From the NCBI GenBank assembly GCA_963805915.1, contig CAWDWD010000011.1, positions 248,001 to 312,000 of the forward strand: 64,000 nt of DNA. The letters are read 5' to 3'. The notes beneath the pieces were generated by a model. The model worked only from the letters and a program-made list of their open reading frames with translations. It had not been told where the DNA came from and did no database searches. This DNA is from JAEULH01 sp963805915. Lineage in GTDB: Bacteria > Pseudomonadota > Alphaproteobacteria > Rhodospirillales > Defluviicoccaceae. The position numbers and the translations under genes are program-made. Shown here in pieces: positions 26,819 to 36,320 of the stretch (position 1 is its first letter; every line of letters starts with the position of its first letter).

Positions 26819-29419
26819 TTGCCGGACGCATTGGATCTGTACCGCCGGAAGCGACGTTTCGCCCGCACGCCCGAGCCGGCGGGAGCGGGCTCGGTCGAGC
26901 CGGGACATCTCTTCGTTGTCCACAAGCACGCCGCGCGACGGTTGCACTACGATCTACGCCTTCAGTTCGCCGATGTCCTCAAGAGCTGGGCCGTCACCAG
27001 AGGGCCCAGCCTCGATCCGGCCGAGCGCCGGCTGGCGGTGCATGTGGAGGATCATCCTCTCGACTACGGCGCCTTCGAGGGCACGATTCCGAAGGGCGAG
27101 TACGGCGCCGGCGGCGTAATTATCTGGGACCGGGGAAGCTGGACGCCGCTCGGCAGCGCCGAGGAGGATTACGCCCGCGGCGCGCTCAAGTTCCGCCTCG
27201 CCGGCCACAAGCTGCGCGGCGGCTGGACCCTCGTTCGCCTGAAGCGGCGCGAGCGCGAGCGCGACAACTGGCTCTTGATCAAGGAGCGCGACGAATACGC
27301 CCGGCCGGGTGATGGCGATGTCCTGCTTCGCGAGGCGCCGGAAAGCGTTGTCTCGACGGAGTCGCTGGAAACACTTACCGAGGCCGCGAAGGCGCCACCG
27401 GCCGCCCAGCGGCGACCGCGACCGGTCGATCCCGACGCCTTGCCGGGCGCGCGGCCGGCGCCGTTGCCGGACTTCGTTGCCCCGCAGCTGGCGACAATTG
27501 CGGCCGCGCCGCCCGAAGGCGAGCAATGGCTGCATGAAATTAAACTCGACGGCTACCGCACGCTGGTCCGCATTGACGGCGGGACCGTCCGCCTGCGCAC
27601 CCGCAACGGCCACGACTGGACCAGCCGCTACGGGGATTTGCCGAGTGCGTTCCGGGCACTTGCCGGAAACAAGGCCCTGCTCGACGGCGAGGTCGTGGTT
27701 CAGGACGCGGCCGGAATTAGTTCCTTCGCCGCATTGCAAGACGCACTATCGCGCGGCCGCCCGGATACGCTGCTGTTCTATGCCTTCGATCTGCTTCATC
27801 TCAATGGCCTGGACTTGACGCCGGTGCCGCTGATCGAACGCAAGGAAGCGCTTTCGCGGCTGCTCGACGGCGTTGCCGGCGAGGCGTCGCCGGTCCAGTT
27901 CAGCGACCATATCGCCGGCGCCGCCGGGCCGTTCGTCGAGCGGGCCTGCCGGATGGGTCTCGAGGGCATCGTTTCCAAGCGCCGCGATGCGCCCTATTCG
28001 CCGGGCCGATCGAAGACGTGGCTGAAGACCAAGTGCGTGGCCGGTGACGAATTCGTCATCGTCGGCTTCACCGAGTCCAAGGCCGCGGGTGGGCTTGGCG
28101 CCCTGCTTGTGGCGAGCGCCGAGGACGGTGCATTGACCTACGCCGGCCGCGTCGGGACCGGCTTCTCGCGCGCCGAGGCCGAGCGCGTGTGCGCGGCGCT
28201 CGGCGGTCTGCGCCGAGAGACGCCGCCGCTGGCAATGCCGGCCATGGCCTCGCGCGAGGCGGTGAGCTGGGTCGCGCCGCGGCTGATCGCCGATGTCAAC
28301 TATGCCAACCGAACCCGGGACGGCCTCCTTCGCCAGGCTTCGTACAAGGGCTTGCGCGAGGATAAGTCCCTGGCCGACCTCGGCGGCGGCGCCGGCGGCG
28401 AGAACGGGAGCGATGGCGGCGGCGGCGGCAACGAGAGCGATGGCGAAGAACGCGACCCGATCGCTTCTTCGCCGGCGGAGCCCGTGCGGAAGCCACGGCT
28501 GATCAGCGACGCCGATCTCGCCAGCATCTGGGTGACGAACCCGGAGCGGGAGATGTTCGGCGGCAGCGGCGCGACCAAGCTCGACCTCGTCTCCTATTAC
28601 GCCCGGGTCGGCGACTGGATGTTGCCGGAGTTGCTGCGCAGGCCCGTCAGCCTGGTGCGCTGCCCGACGGGCGAGGCCGAGGCCTGCTTCTACCAGCGTC
28701 ACGCGGGCGCAGGGATGCCCGACGCGGTCAAGCGCATCGCCTTGCGCGAGGGGACCCGTCGCGAGCGCGCCGACTACGTCTATCTTGACGACGCACGCGG
28801 GCTCCTCGGGCTGGCGCAGTTCGGCGTCGTCGAGTTCCATCCCTGGGGCTGCCGGATCGACCTCCCCGAGCGGCCCGACCGGCTGATCTTCGATCTCGAT
28901 CCCGACGAAGGCTTGCGCTGGCGCGAGGTGGTCACCGCCGCGCTCGATATCCGCGCCGTTCTCGAAGGTCTCGGTCTGGCGGTTTTCGTCAAGACGACCG
29001 GCGGCAAGGGCCTGCATCTGGTCGTGCCGCTCGCCCGGCGGCAGACCTGGGAGGCGGTGCGCGGCTTCAGCGAACGCTTGGTCAAGGCCCTGGCCCGCCG
29101 CGAGCCGGGCCGGTTCACCGCGATCCTGTCGAAGGCGAGCCGCAAGGGCAGGATCTTCATCGATTACTTGCGCAATGGCCGCGGCGCCACCGCCGTTGCC
29201 GCCTATTCACTACGGGCGCGGGCGGGATTGCCCGTAGCCACGCCGCTGCATTGGGCGGAAGTCGAAGCGCTCGATGATCCCGCTATCTTCAACTTCCGGA
29301 GCGTGCCGGAGAGACTTGCCGGTCTTGCCGCCGATCCCTGGGCGTCCATGGATACTGCCGGCGTTTCGCTTGACAAGGCGATGATCCGCGCCGTCGATGA
29401 AATCGGTGCTTCGCGCTAA
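26819..29419 (+). CDS. ligD: Multifunctional DNA ligase D
   Basis: This 866-residue enzyme for non-homologous end joining has all three LigD modules in the order phosphoesterase, ligase, polymerase. The phosphoesterase part spans about residues 20-165 (HLFVVHKHAARRLHYDLRLQ, with DHPLDYGAFEGTIPKGEYG). The ligase part covers about 215-505, with the adenylation motif KLDGYR near residue 242 and the late DGxVSKRRD-like motif EGIVSKRRDAPY. The primase-like polymerase part covers about 575-850 with DLDPDEG near residue 691. A Gly/Ser/Asp-rich linker lies at about 521-545. The TTG at 26819 has GGAGAGG eight bases upstream. Ku follows 50 bases later, so the two are co-transcribed. Confidence 0.96.
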   Translation: MPDALDLYRRKRRFARTPEPAGAGSVEPGHLFVVHKHAARRLHYDLRLQFADVLKSWAVTRGPSLDPAERRLAVHVEDHPLDYGAFEGTIPKGEYGAGGVIIWDRGSWTPLGSAEEDYARGALKFRLAGHKLRGGWTLVRLKRRERERDNWLLIKERDEYARPGDGDVLLREAPESVVSTESLETLTEAAKAPPAAQRRPRPVDPDALPGARPAPLPDFVAPQLATIAAAPPEGEQWLHEIKLDGYRTLVRIDGGTVRLRTRNGHDWTSRYGDLPSAFRALAGNKALLDGEVVVQDAAGISSFAALQDALSRGRPDTLLFYAFDLLHLNGLDLTPVPLIERKEALSRLLDGVAGEASPVQFSDHIAGAAGPFVERACRMGLEGIVSKRRDAPYSPGRSKTWLKTKCVAGDEFVIVGFTESKAAGGLGALLVASAEDGALTYAGRVGTGFSRAEAERVCAALGGLRRETPPLAMPAMASREAVSWVAPRLIADVNYANRTRDGLLRQASYKGLREDKSLADLGGGAGGENGSDGGGGGNESDGEERDPIASSPAEPVRKPRLISDADLASIWVTNPEREMFGGSGATKLDLVSYYARVGDWMLPELLRRPVSLVRCPTGEAEACFYQRHAGAGMPDAVKRIALREGTRRERADYVYLDDARGLLGLAQFGVVEFHPWGCRIDLPERPDRLIFDLDPDEGLRWREVVTAALDIRAVLEGLGLAVFVKTTGGKGLHLVVPLARRQTWEAVRGFSERLVKALARREPGRFTAILSKASRKGRIFIDYLRNGRGATAVAAYSLRARAGLPVATPLHWAEVEALDDPAIFNFRSVPERLAGLAADPWASMDTAGVSLDKAMIRAVDEIGASR

Positions 29420-29469
29420 TGCGCTCAACGACCACTTAAGGGACAGAAAGCGGAAGGAGAACAATTCCC

Positions 29470-30330
29470 ATGGCACCGCGCGCCACCTGGAAAGGCCATC
29501 TGAGGCTGTCGCTTGTTTCGTGTCCGGTGCGGCTGTTCAACGCGACCGGTTCGGGCAGGCGCGTTTCGTTCAACCTTCTCCACCAGGAAACTCATAACAG
29601 GGTCCGGATGGTGCCGCACGATCCGGAGCGGGGCGCCGTCGAGCGGTCCGAACTGGTGAAGGGCTACGAATATGAACGCGATCGCTACGTTGTCGTTAGC
29701 GACGAGGATCTCGCCAAGGTCAAACTGGACTCCTCGGAGACCATCGAGATCGAACGCTTCGTCGACGCTGGCGAGGCCGACCCGATCTATTTCGACGCGC
29801 CATATTATCTCGCGCCCGACGGCCCGGTCGCCGAGGAGACCTTCCGCGTCATCCGCGAGGCCATGCGGCGCAAGAACAAGCTCGCCCTGTCACGGGTGGT
29901 GCTATCGTCGCGCGAGCACCTTATCGCGATCGGTGTCCGCGGCAAGGGGCTGGCGGTGACCACCTTGCGCACCGCCGATGAGGTCCGTGACGACGCGCCG
30001 TACTTCACCGATATCCGTGATGAGGCTCCCGACCCGGAGATGATTGAGCTGGCCGAACAGCTGATCGCCAAGAAGAGCGGGCCGTTCGACCCGGCGGCCT
30101 TCACCGACCGTTACCAGGACGCGCTGCTCGATCTGGTCAAGGCCAAGATCGCGGGCGAGGAGCCGGTGGTCGCGAAGGCGCCCGAGCGCGGCAAGGTTAT
30201 CAACCTCATGGATGCGCTGAAGCGCAGTGTCGGCGAGGCCAGTGACGCCAAGCCGCCGGCGAAGAGCCGTAGCGGCGGAACGTCGCGAAAATCATCGGGG
30301 ACGCGGCGCAAGAAGGCCGCGGGAGAATAG
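29470..30330 (+). CDS. ku: Ku homologue for non-homologous end joining
   Basis: This 286-residue bacterial Ku has the start WKGHLRLSLVSCPVRLFNAT, the ring-forming core (HQETHNRVRMVPHDPE, VVVSDEDLAKV, IEIERFVDAGEADPIYFDAPYYLAPDG) and a basic C-terminal tail rich in Lys, Arg and Ser that helps thread DNA and recruit LigD. It forms a homodimer around broken DNA ends. The gene lies 50 bases after ligD and its end runs into a third gene with BRCT and TPR modules. Such operons usually protect slow-growing or desiccation-exposed cells. Confidence 0.96.
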   Translation: MAPRATWKGHLRLSLVSCPVRLFNATGSGRRVSFNLLHQETHNRVRMVPHDPERGAVERSELVKGYEYERDRYVVVSDEDLAKVKLDSSETIEIERFVDAGEADPIYFDAPYYLAPDGPVAEETFRVIREAMRRKNKLALSRVVLSSREHLIAIGVRGKGLAVTTLRTADEVRDDAPYFTDIRDEAPDPEMIELAEQLIAKKSGPFDPAAFTDRYQDALLDLVKAKIAGEEPVVAKAPERGKVINLMDALKRSVGEASDAKPPAKSRSGGTSRKSSGTRRKKAAGE

Positions 30331-31513
30331 TGATCAAATCAGCCCGTGTGACGCTGACGAGGCGAGCCTGGATCTGTCCGGCAAATCGGTTGTGATTGCC
30401 GGCCGGCTCGAGACCATCGGCCGGCGCGCCGCGATCGATCTGGTCAAGGCGCGGGGCGGCACTGTCCGGCGCAGCCTCAGCCGTTTCACCGGCTGTCTGG
30501 TGGTCGGCCACGACGCCGCCGGTCTGATCGAGAACGGCGGCTTGCGGGCGCGGATCGAGGCCGCCGATCGCAACGCCGTTCCCTGCCTCAGCGAAAACGG
30601 CTTTCTCCGCGCCCTCGAGCGCGATCAGCCGGCGCGCGAGAAGGGCCGCGAGCGGGAGGCGTTGCCGTTCTCCACGGAGGATATCCAGCGGACCGCGGGC
30701 CTCGCCGGCGACGATCTGCGGATTCTCGGCCTGCTCGATATCATCGACCTGGACGAGGGCCGAGGCGGCTTCGAGGCGATGGTCGCGGCCCGTCAGGCCG
30801 CCCGGTTGTTGCGCGGCGGATGCACGCTTGCGGCTATCGCCGCTTCCGTCGCGCGGATGCGCCGGCGCGCGGGCGGCCCGTCTGACGACCGGCCACGCTC
30901 GGCTGCTTATGACAACCCCTTGTCGTGCCATCATTTCGACCTGGATGACCAGCGGACCGTGGTCTTGCGCATTGGCGATCACCTCGCCGAGGCCTGCGGG
31001 CAATTGCGCCTGCCTCTCCTCGATCCCGGCAACCCGAGTATCGACACCCTGATGGACCGCGCCGAAGCGGCCGAGGACGCTGGTGAGTGGTCCGCCGCCG
31101 AGGCGCTTTATCGCCGCTGCGCGATGCTCGACCGCCATGACCCGACGGCGCCGTTCAATCTCGCCAACATGCTTCGCGAGCAGGGTCGGCCGCGCGAGGC
31201 GAACCTGTTCTTTCGCCTGGCTCTCGCCAGGGATCAGAACTTCGCCGAGGCCTGGTACAATCTTGGTCACATGGCCGAGGCCGCCGGCGGCGTCGCGTTG
31301 GCGTGCGATTGCATCGAGCGGGCGCTCCGCTGCGACCCGGCGTTCGCCGACGCCGCCTTCAACCTCGCGCGCTTGCGCTACGGTCTCGGCGATTTCGCCG
31401 CCGCGGCGTCCTGCTGGGAGCTTTACATCGAGCTCGATCCCGATAGCGCCTGGACCTGCAAGGCCCGCCACGGCCTCGCCCTTTGCCGAAGACAGCTCGC
31501 CGGCGATCAGTAG
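30227..31513 (+). CDS. BRCT, MerR-like HTH and TPR protein of the NHEJ operon
   Basis: This protein, about 390 residues from the first recognisable domain, has an unusual order. A BRCT-like domain (DLSGKSVVIAGRLETIGRRAA and GTVRRSLSRFTGCLVVGHDA) comes first. A MerR-like helix-turn-helix follows (FSTEDIQRTAGLAGDDLRILGLLDII, then a helix with AARLLRGGCTLAAIAA), and then about three TPR repeats (from DTLMDRAEAAEDAGEWSAAEALYRR to the end). The frame is open back to a GTG at 30227 inside ku, but the domain begins near 30370 and no good start follows the ku stop. A frameshift near 30340 is likely, since GTG right after the ku stop begins a different frame. The BRCT domain and operon position suggest a repair accessory factor. 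This is inference. Confidence 0.75.
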   Translation: MSARPVTPSRRRRAVAAERRENHRGRGARRPRENSDQISPCDADEASLDLSGKSVVIAGRLETIGRRAAIDLVKARGGTVRRSLSRFTGCLVVGHDAAGLIENGGLRARIEAADRNAVPCLSENGFLRALERDQPAREKGREREALPFSTEDIQRTAGLAGDDLRILGLLDIIDLDEGRGGFEAMVAARQAARLLRGGCTLAAIAASVARMRRRAGGPSDDRPRSAAYDNPLSCHHFDLDDQRTVVLRIGDHLAEACGQLRLPLLDPGNPSIDTLMDRAEAAEDAGEWSAAEALYRRCAMLDRHDPTAPFNLANMLREQGRPREANLFFRLALARDQNFAEAWYNLGHMAEAAGGVALACDCIERALRCDPAFADAAFNLARLRYGLGDFAAAASCWELYIELDPDSAWTCKARHGLALCRRQLAGDQ

Positions 31514-31576
31514 CGATGACTTACGCGGCCTTTCCGTCGCCCAGCGACCCAGGCGCGACCTTGGCCGCTTGCGCGA

Positions 31577-31813
31577 CTAATGATCCGCGCTGGCTTCCAG
31601 GCTGTGGATGATGCGTTCGATCATCGCCGCGGCGAAGACGCTGACTTCGGTGTCCTTGCCTTCCGCGGCGGCAGTCCTGTGGACGCCGGCCGCGTCGTCC
31701 AAGGCGCCGATGATCTGATCCTTGCCGATCAGTCCACACTCGACCAAAGCCAAGGTGAGTGATTCTCCTACCGACAGGGCGGCGCGGGCCACGGCATCGT
31801 TGTTCGTGCACAA
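31577..31813 (-). CDS. Small uncharacterised protein
   Basis: This 78-residue frame starts with a TTG at 31813 behind GGGAGG five bases upstream. The sequence is helical and acidic to neutral (SVGESLTLALVECGLIGKDQIIGALDDAAGVHRTAA), with no signal peptide. The ordered amphipathic pattern and good ribosome site favour a real gene. It converges on the BRCT-TPR gene at a distance of 63 bases. No family is recognised. Confidence 0.55.
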   Translation of the reverse strand: MCTNNDAVARAALSVGESLTLALVECGLIGKDQIIGALDDAAGVHRTAAAEGKDTEVSVFAAAMIERIIHSLEASADH

Positions 31814-31911
31814 GAGGGCCTCCCGATTCCGACAGTCATGCGAGTGCCATGCGACTGCCTTTGCATATCCTTAGCGTAGGCGAGCGGCTCGGGCGAAGAC
31901 CTTAAATCATG

Positions 31912-32763
31912 TTACTCTCCCAGCAGCGTGAACGCCGCCTTGAGCGGAAGGTGATCGGATGCAACCCGTGCCGCCGCGCTGACATGGCGGCTTGGTTCCT
32001 CGACGAGTTCGAGAACATTGCCGCATATGCGATCGAGCGGCAGGACCGGCCAGCGCGACGGAAAGCTCGCGACCGGCGTGGCGCGGCCGGCGGTGCGCTT
32101 CAGCGCGCGGGACACCGGCCCCCATGGGCTCCACTCATTGAAATCGCCCATGACGATCAGGGGCCGCTGCCGCGCGGCGTCATCCGCGATCAGCCGCCCG
32201 AGCGATGCGATCTGACGCCGCCGTTCCCCACCGCTCAGGCCAAAATGGGCCACGATTGCCCGCAATGGCGGCGCCGGCTCGCCAGTTGCCCGATAGCCAG
32301 CCGCCCGACCGCCAGCCGCCCGACCGCCAGCCGCCCGGCCGCCAGCCGCCCGATCGTCTTGCGGAAGGCGTATATCGCCGACGACCGCGCCACGGGGTTC
32401 GCGCCCCGGCGCCGTGAGATCGATCAGCCGGCTGTCGACGATCGGCCAGCGCGACAGCAGTGCATTGCCGAGACAGCCGCGATGCTCGACGATGTTCAGT
32501 CCGGCGACGAAGTGGAAGCCCAGTGCCTCGGCCAGGAATATGCCCTGGTTAAGGCCCCGCCCGGCGCTCAGCCGGGTATCGACTTCCTGAAGTCCGATGA
32601 TGTCGGCATCGAGTTCGGCAAGGACCGCCGCCACCCGTCCGGGGCTGTAGCGACGATCGGTCCCGACGCAGCTGTGGATATTATAGGTGGCCGCGACGAT
32701 CCTCAGCGGTTGTCCCGGCGCCGCCGGAGCGAGCGCAAGGGCGCTCTCGGCCGCGTCGCTCAC
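31912..32763 (-). CDS. Endonuclease/exonuclease/phosphatase family protein
   Basis: This 283-residue protein has the EEP fold. The metal and catalytic motifs are TYNIHSCVGTD near the start, GLQEVDTR with the metal Glu, VMGDFNEWS with the Asp-Asn pair, and SDHLPLKAAF at the end with the final His. The family includes nucleases and lipid or sugar phosphatases. The GTG start at 32763 overlaps the stop of the phospholipase D gene (GTGA). That coupling suggests a shared lipid-related pathway. A 15-base tandem repeat inserts about five copies of a GGRAA-like unit in the middle, between two core strands, where the family has a surface loop. Confidence 0.88.
   Translation of the reverse strand: MSDAAESALALAPAAPGQPLRIVAATYNIHSCVGTDRRYSPGRVAAVLAELDADIIGLQEVDTRLSAGRGLNQGIFLAEALGFHFVAGLNIVEHRGCLGNALLSRWPIVDSRLIDLTAPGREPRGAVVGDIRLPQDDRAAGGRAAGGRAAGGRAAGYRATGEPAPPLRAIVAHFGLSGGERRRQIASLGRLIADDAARQRPLIVMGDFNEWSPWGPVSRALKRTAGRATPVASFPSRWPVLPLDRICGNVLELVEEPSRHVSAAARVASDHLPLKAAFTLLGE
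32281..32355. repeat. 15-bp minisatellite inside the EEP gene
   Basis: Five head-to-tail copies of a 15-base unit (GCCAGCCGCCCGACC, with the first copy degenerate) lie in frame within the endonuclease/exonuclease/phosphatase gene. They encode repeats of Ala-Ala-Gly-Gly-Arg on the reverse strand. Copy changes would not shift the frame. Confidence 0.9.
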
Positions 32764-34974
32764 GACGCTCGCGCCCGCGCCCGGCGTTGTCGCCGGCGGC
32801 CGTGGCGGCGGTGCAACCAGCGCACGCCGAAGCCAATGGTGGCGAGCAGAATGACGACGGTTCCGATCAGCAACGACACGTTCAGCGCGCCGGGCTCGCG
32901 GAAGACGGCGCCGATGCGCCCGCCGAGGATCGACAGCGCGAAGATCCCCGGGGCCAGACCCAGCGCGGTCCCGAGGGCGAAGTCGACGAAGCCGATCCGC
33001 AAGGCGCCGGCAAGAAAGTTGACCACGGAGTAGGGCGCGACCGGGACTATGCGAACAAGGGCAATGGGCAGGATGCCGCGCCCGGACACGGCGTCGCCGA
33101 CCCGCCTCCAGCGCCGCCCGAGCATGCGCCGCGCACCCTCTCGACCCAGGGAAGCGCCAATACCGTAGACGACCAGCGCGCTGAGCACGGCGCCCACGAA
33201 CGCGTAGGCGCTGCCGAGGATCGGGCCGAAGGCGATTGCCGCGGCGGTGATCATGAAGGTCAGCGGCACCAGGATTAGGCCGCCGATGACGAACGTCATC
33301 GTCGCGATGACGCCGGCCATCGGCGTATCGGCAAACTTGGTCCAGAACTCGACCAGGCTGCTCACGTTCATCCATCCCGAAAGCGGACCGGCTCGCCAAG
33401 CCAGCGCAACCGCGACGAGCAAACCCACGAAAATGCCGACAATCACGAGCCGGCGAGTGACGACGTTCCAGTTGACCGCGCGGATCAGGCGGCCGGCGAC
33501 GCTCTCGGCTTCCGCCGGCTCTTCCGGGTCAAGAAGCGGCTGGGCCGTGTCGGTGATCGTGGCGGTATCGGCGTCGGTGTCGATATGAACGGGCTCAAGG
33601 GTCCGCTCGCCGCCGCGCAGCCGCTCGATGGCGCCGATCAGCGAGCCGTCCTCATCGATTACGGCGTCCACCTCGTCGGCCGAGCGGCCGAGGTGCTCGC
33701 CGAGGAGCCGGTTCAACAGGTTGGCGATCGCCGGTGCGTCCGGCGCGTCGATGGCGATGTCGCACTCGGTGTCGAGTTCCATCGAGCGGTTGTTGAGGTT
33801 GGCCGATCCGACCCTGACGAAGCGATCGTCGAAGATCATCACCTTGGCGTGAACATGGATCGCGACGCCGGACGACACCGGGCAGTAGACCCGGAAGCGA
33901 TCGTGTGCGTCGGCCTGCCGCAAGCGCGTGATCAGCACCGCGCGGCGAGCACCCATCGACGCCTGCTCGAGCCAGTCCAAGCTTTCCTGCGGCAGGACGA
34001 CGACAATCTCCGGGCCGTCGGCGTGACCCAGGCTTTCGGCCATGGCCTCGCCCAGCCGGCCGGCGGTGAGATACTGGTTTTCGATGTAGATATAGCGCCG
34101 CGCCGCGGCGATGGCGGCGACGTGAAGGGCCTCGATCTCACGGATCGGGTCCGCCCCGTCGATGCAAGGGTCGGTTCGGGCGATGGCCACCTCGACGTCG
34201 GTGAGGTCGGCGGCGATGCCTGGGGGCCAGGCGGAGTCTCCTCCCTTGAACTCGCGTCATCTTCTTGCCGGTCGCCCTGAGCCAGCGGCCCCTTGCCAAT
34301 TCGCCCAGGGCCGAGGCGGCCTCGCCCTCGATCGCGAGCTGAAAATCATGAAACGGCGGATACTGCTTGCCCGACGCGTCGACTCGGCATGGGTCGTCGG
34401 CGGCATGGCGGGGCGTGTCCCACCGCCGTGCGGCAAAATCGATGCCGCCGACGAAGGCGAGCGCATCATCAATCACGACGATTTTCTGGTGGTGCGACGC
34501 GCCGACCGGATGCGCGGAGTCGAGGCAATAGCGCAGCCTGCGGTTACTCATCCAGCCGAGCCGGTAGCCGGTAAACAGTTCCCGGTCGCCGGCATAGATC
34601 AGCGGGAAGTCCCAGGCGAGAATGTGGACGTGCAGCCCCGGACGGTTGACGACAAGGTGGTCGAGAAAATCGCCGAGACGATCGGGGGCGGGAAGGTCGT
34701 CGCGCTCCGGCTCGAGCCGAACCCGGCTGTCGATGTCCCAACCGATGATGACGATCGAACGTTTTGCGCGCATCGCTGCAGCCTTAAAGGCAGAGAAGTA
34801 GGCCGCCGCATCGATCAGGAAAGCAACTCGCGACGCGTGTACGCGACGCCAGCAGGTCTCGCCCTCGCGGGCGATAACGCCGGCGTCATTATGGGCGGCC
34901 TCGGAGCCGCCGTCATCGTGATCGCGAACGTTTGCCCGGTTCGTCCCGGTCAAAGCGACAGCGCTTCCGCACAC
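32760..34974 (-). CDS. Phospholipase D fused to a VTT/TVP38 membrane domain (frameshifted)
   Basis: This protein of about 738 residues joins a two-motif phospholipase D to a VTT (SNARE-associated, DedA-like) membrane domain. The first HKD motif is HHQKIVVIDDALAFVGGID in the N-terminal part; the second is HVHAKVMIFDDRFVRVGSAN followed by NNRSMELDTE. The C-terminal 220 residues hold about six helices with the VTT-type GSAYAFVGAVLSALVVYGIG. The frame breaks near 34250: reading to KKMTR, then one frame over EFKGGDSAWPPGIAADLTDVEVAIART, which is the expected family sequence. The total is one base over a multiple of three. The GTG at 34974 is used as start. The product would cleave or make phospholipids such as cardiolipin at the inner membrane. 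Confidence 0.87.
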
Positions 34975-35160
34975 GCGGCCCGATCATTATCCATTGGCGT
35001 TGTCTCTCCGCTTGTGGGCATGAATGTTGGCCATGCGTCATTGGCCATGCGCCGGGGCGAAAGCCGCCACGGGCGTCGGCTGCCCGCGGAGCCCATGGTA
35101 GCGCGCAAGGATCTCGCCTAATTTATCATTCTGCGAGCCGGGCGCAATCCGACACGACGA

Positions 35161-35739
35161 TCAAGCCGCGCGGTGCGCCGTCCGAGCGCTCGGCGCGGCG
35201 GGCGCCGCGTCGTCGCCGCCGGAAATTCCGCTCGGCGAGGCTTCGGCGATCGCGTCGAGAACCTGTTGCTCGGCCTGAAGCCAGTAGTCGAGGGTATGGC
35301 CGTACTGTCGCCCGGCCGTTTCCCAAAGCGCGTAGGCGTTGACCCGGATGCGTTCGAGATAGGCCGGCGCCGGCAACGCCGCGAGTTCCCTGGCGCCCTC
35401 GCGCGCCGAAGCGGTGGCCCGCGCCAGCGCCAGGGCATGACGCTCCGCCGACAGCCAGCAATCCAGCGCCAACTCATATTGCCGGCCGGCGTTGTCCCAC
35501 ATGCAGTGGGCGAGATCGCGGACCCGGCTCACGGCGGCCATGGCCGGGTCATCGCCGGCGGCCAGGACGGCTGTCTCTCCCGACGCGGCGGTCGCGAGGC
35601 GCGACGACGCGCTCAGCATTTCAAGGATCATCTGCTCGGCCATGAGCCAGAAATCCAGCGCCATCCCATACGGCCGCGCCGCCAATTCCCATAGCGGATG
35701 GGCGAGCGAACGGATCCGTAACTCCATCTGCGTGTCCAT
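35161..35739 (-). CDS. Protein with three DUF2934 repeats
   Basis: This 192-residue protein has three copies of a helical module of about 35 residues that fits DUF2934. They read IRSLAHPLWELAARPYGMAL with WLMAEQ, VRDLAHCMWDNAGRQYELAL with WLSAER, and IRVNAYALWETAGRQYGHTL with WLQAEQ. DUF2934 modules are common in alphaproteobacteria and cyanobacteria, usually as one copy; three in a row is less usual. There is no signal peptide. The function is unknown. The ATG at 35739 is used, and the gene has no close neighbours on its strand. Confidence 0.82.
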   Translation of the reverse strand: MDTQMELRIRSLAHPLWELAARPYGMALDFWLMAEQMILEMLSASSRLATAASGETAVLAAGDDPAMAAVSRVRDLAHCMWDNAGRQYELALDCWLSAERHALALARATASAREGARELAALPAPAYLERIRVNAYALWETAGRQYGHTLDYWLQAEQQVLDAIAEASPSGISGGDDAAPAAPSARTAHRAA

Positions 35740-36048
35740 AATCTCCTCTCCTCCCGCCGGTATTCTAGCGACAGTTGCGAGCGATCACATATAGGGAAAG
35801 ATCGTGCCGCGTAAAGATCGCCGGTCGCGGTTGGTCGTAGATTGACCGGACGGCGCGGTCAAGCCCGGCGGAACGGGGCGAATATCGCCATGAAGGCCAT
35901 GAGTGGAACGGTTCGTCCGCCCGTCGTGCCCCGTCGTATCGGGGCTCGATCAACGCGGTCGGTCACGAAGCGGATCGGCGCGGCGGATCGGCGCGGTTGT
36001 AAAACCGTCGCTAAAATTCGGCGGCGAGGATCCGTCGGCGTCGAACCA
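35740..36048. other. Intergenic region without clear content
   Basis: About 310 bases without a supportable gene. Short frames exist on both strands, but none has a ribosome site or family signal. The part next to 35740 may hold the promoter of the DUF2934 gene. Confidence 0.4.
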
Positions 36049-36246
36049 CTACGCCCATTTCGCGGCGGGCGCGGCGTGCCTCCGCTGGGCGATCTTGTCG
36101 GCGAGCCAATGGAAGAAGGCGCGCACGGTATTGCCGCGCAACGAACGGGCGCGGCGGAGATACGCGTTAATCTCCGCCGGTGTCGGCTGGGTGAAGGTAT
36201 GCACAATGAAGCTTCCGCCAAGGACCTGATTATCCAGTTTCACCAC
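36049..36246 (-). CDS. Small basic protein, possibly DUF1127-like
   Basis: This 65-residue frame starts with tandem GTG codons at 36246. Its second half (AEINAYLRRARSLRGNTVRAFFHWLADKI) resembles the Arg-rich helix of short DUF1127-type proteins, which in alphaproteobacteria are often stress-induced and host small RNAs. The ribosome site (AAGG) is weak and close. The gene is divergent from the lysR gene 75 bases away, the usual place for a regulated target. The identity is a cautious guess. Confidence 0.45.
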   Translation of the reverse strand: MVKLDNQVLGGSFIVHTFTQPTPAEINAYLRRARSLRGNTVRAFFHWLADKIAQRRHAAPAAKWA

Positions 36247-36320
36247 ACTACGACCTTGTCGGCGGCGGGGTAATCAACGAAAATTTCACAGCTCTTGTGA
36301 ATTCAGCTCATAGGTGAGTC

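Noticed and set aside
32281..32355. A possible CRISPR array.
   Set aside because: The 15-base units are head to tail with no unique spacers and lie in frame inside an enzyme gene. No cas genes are near.
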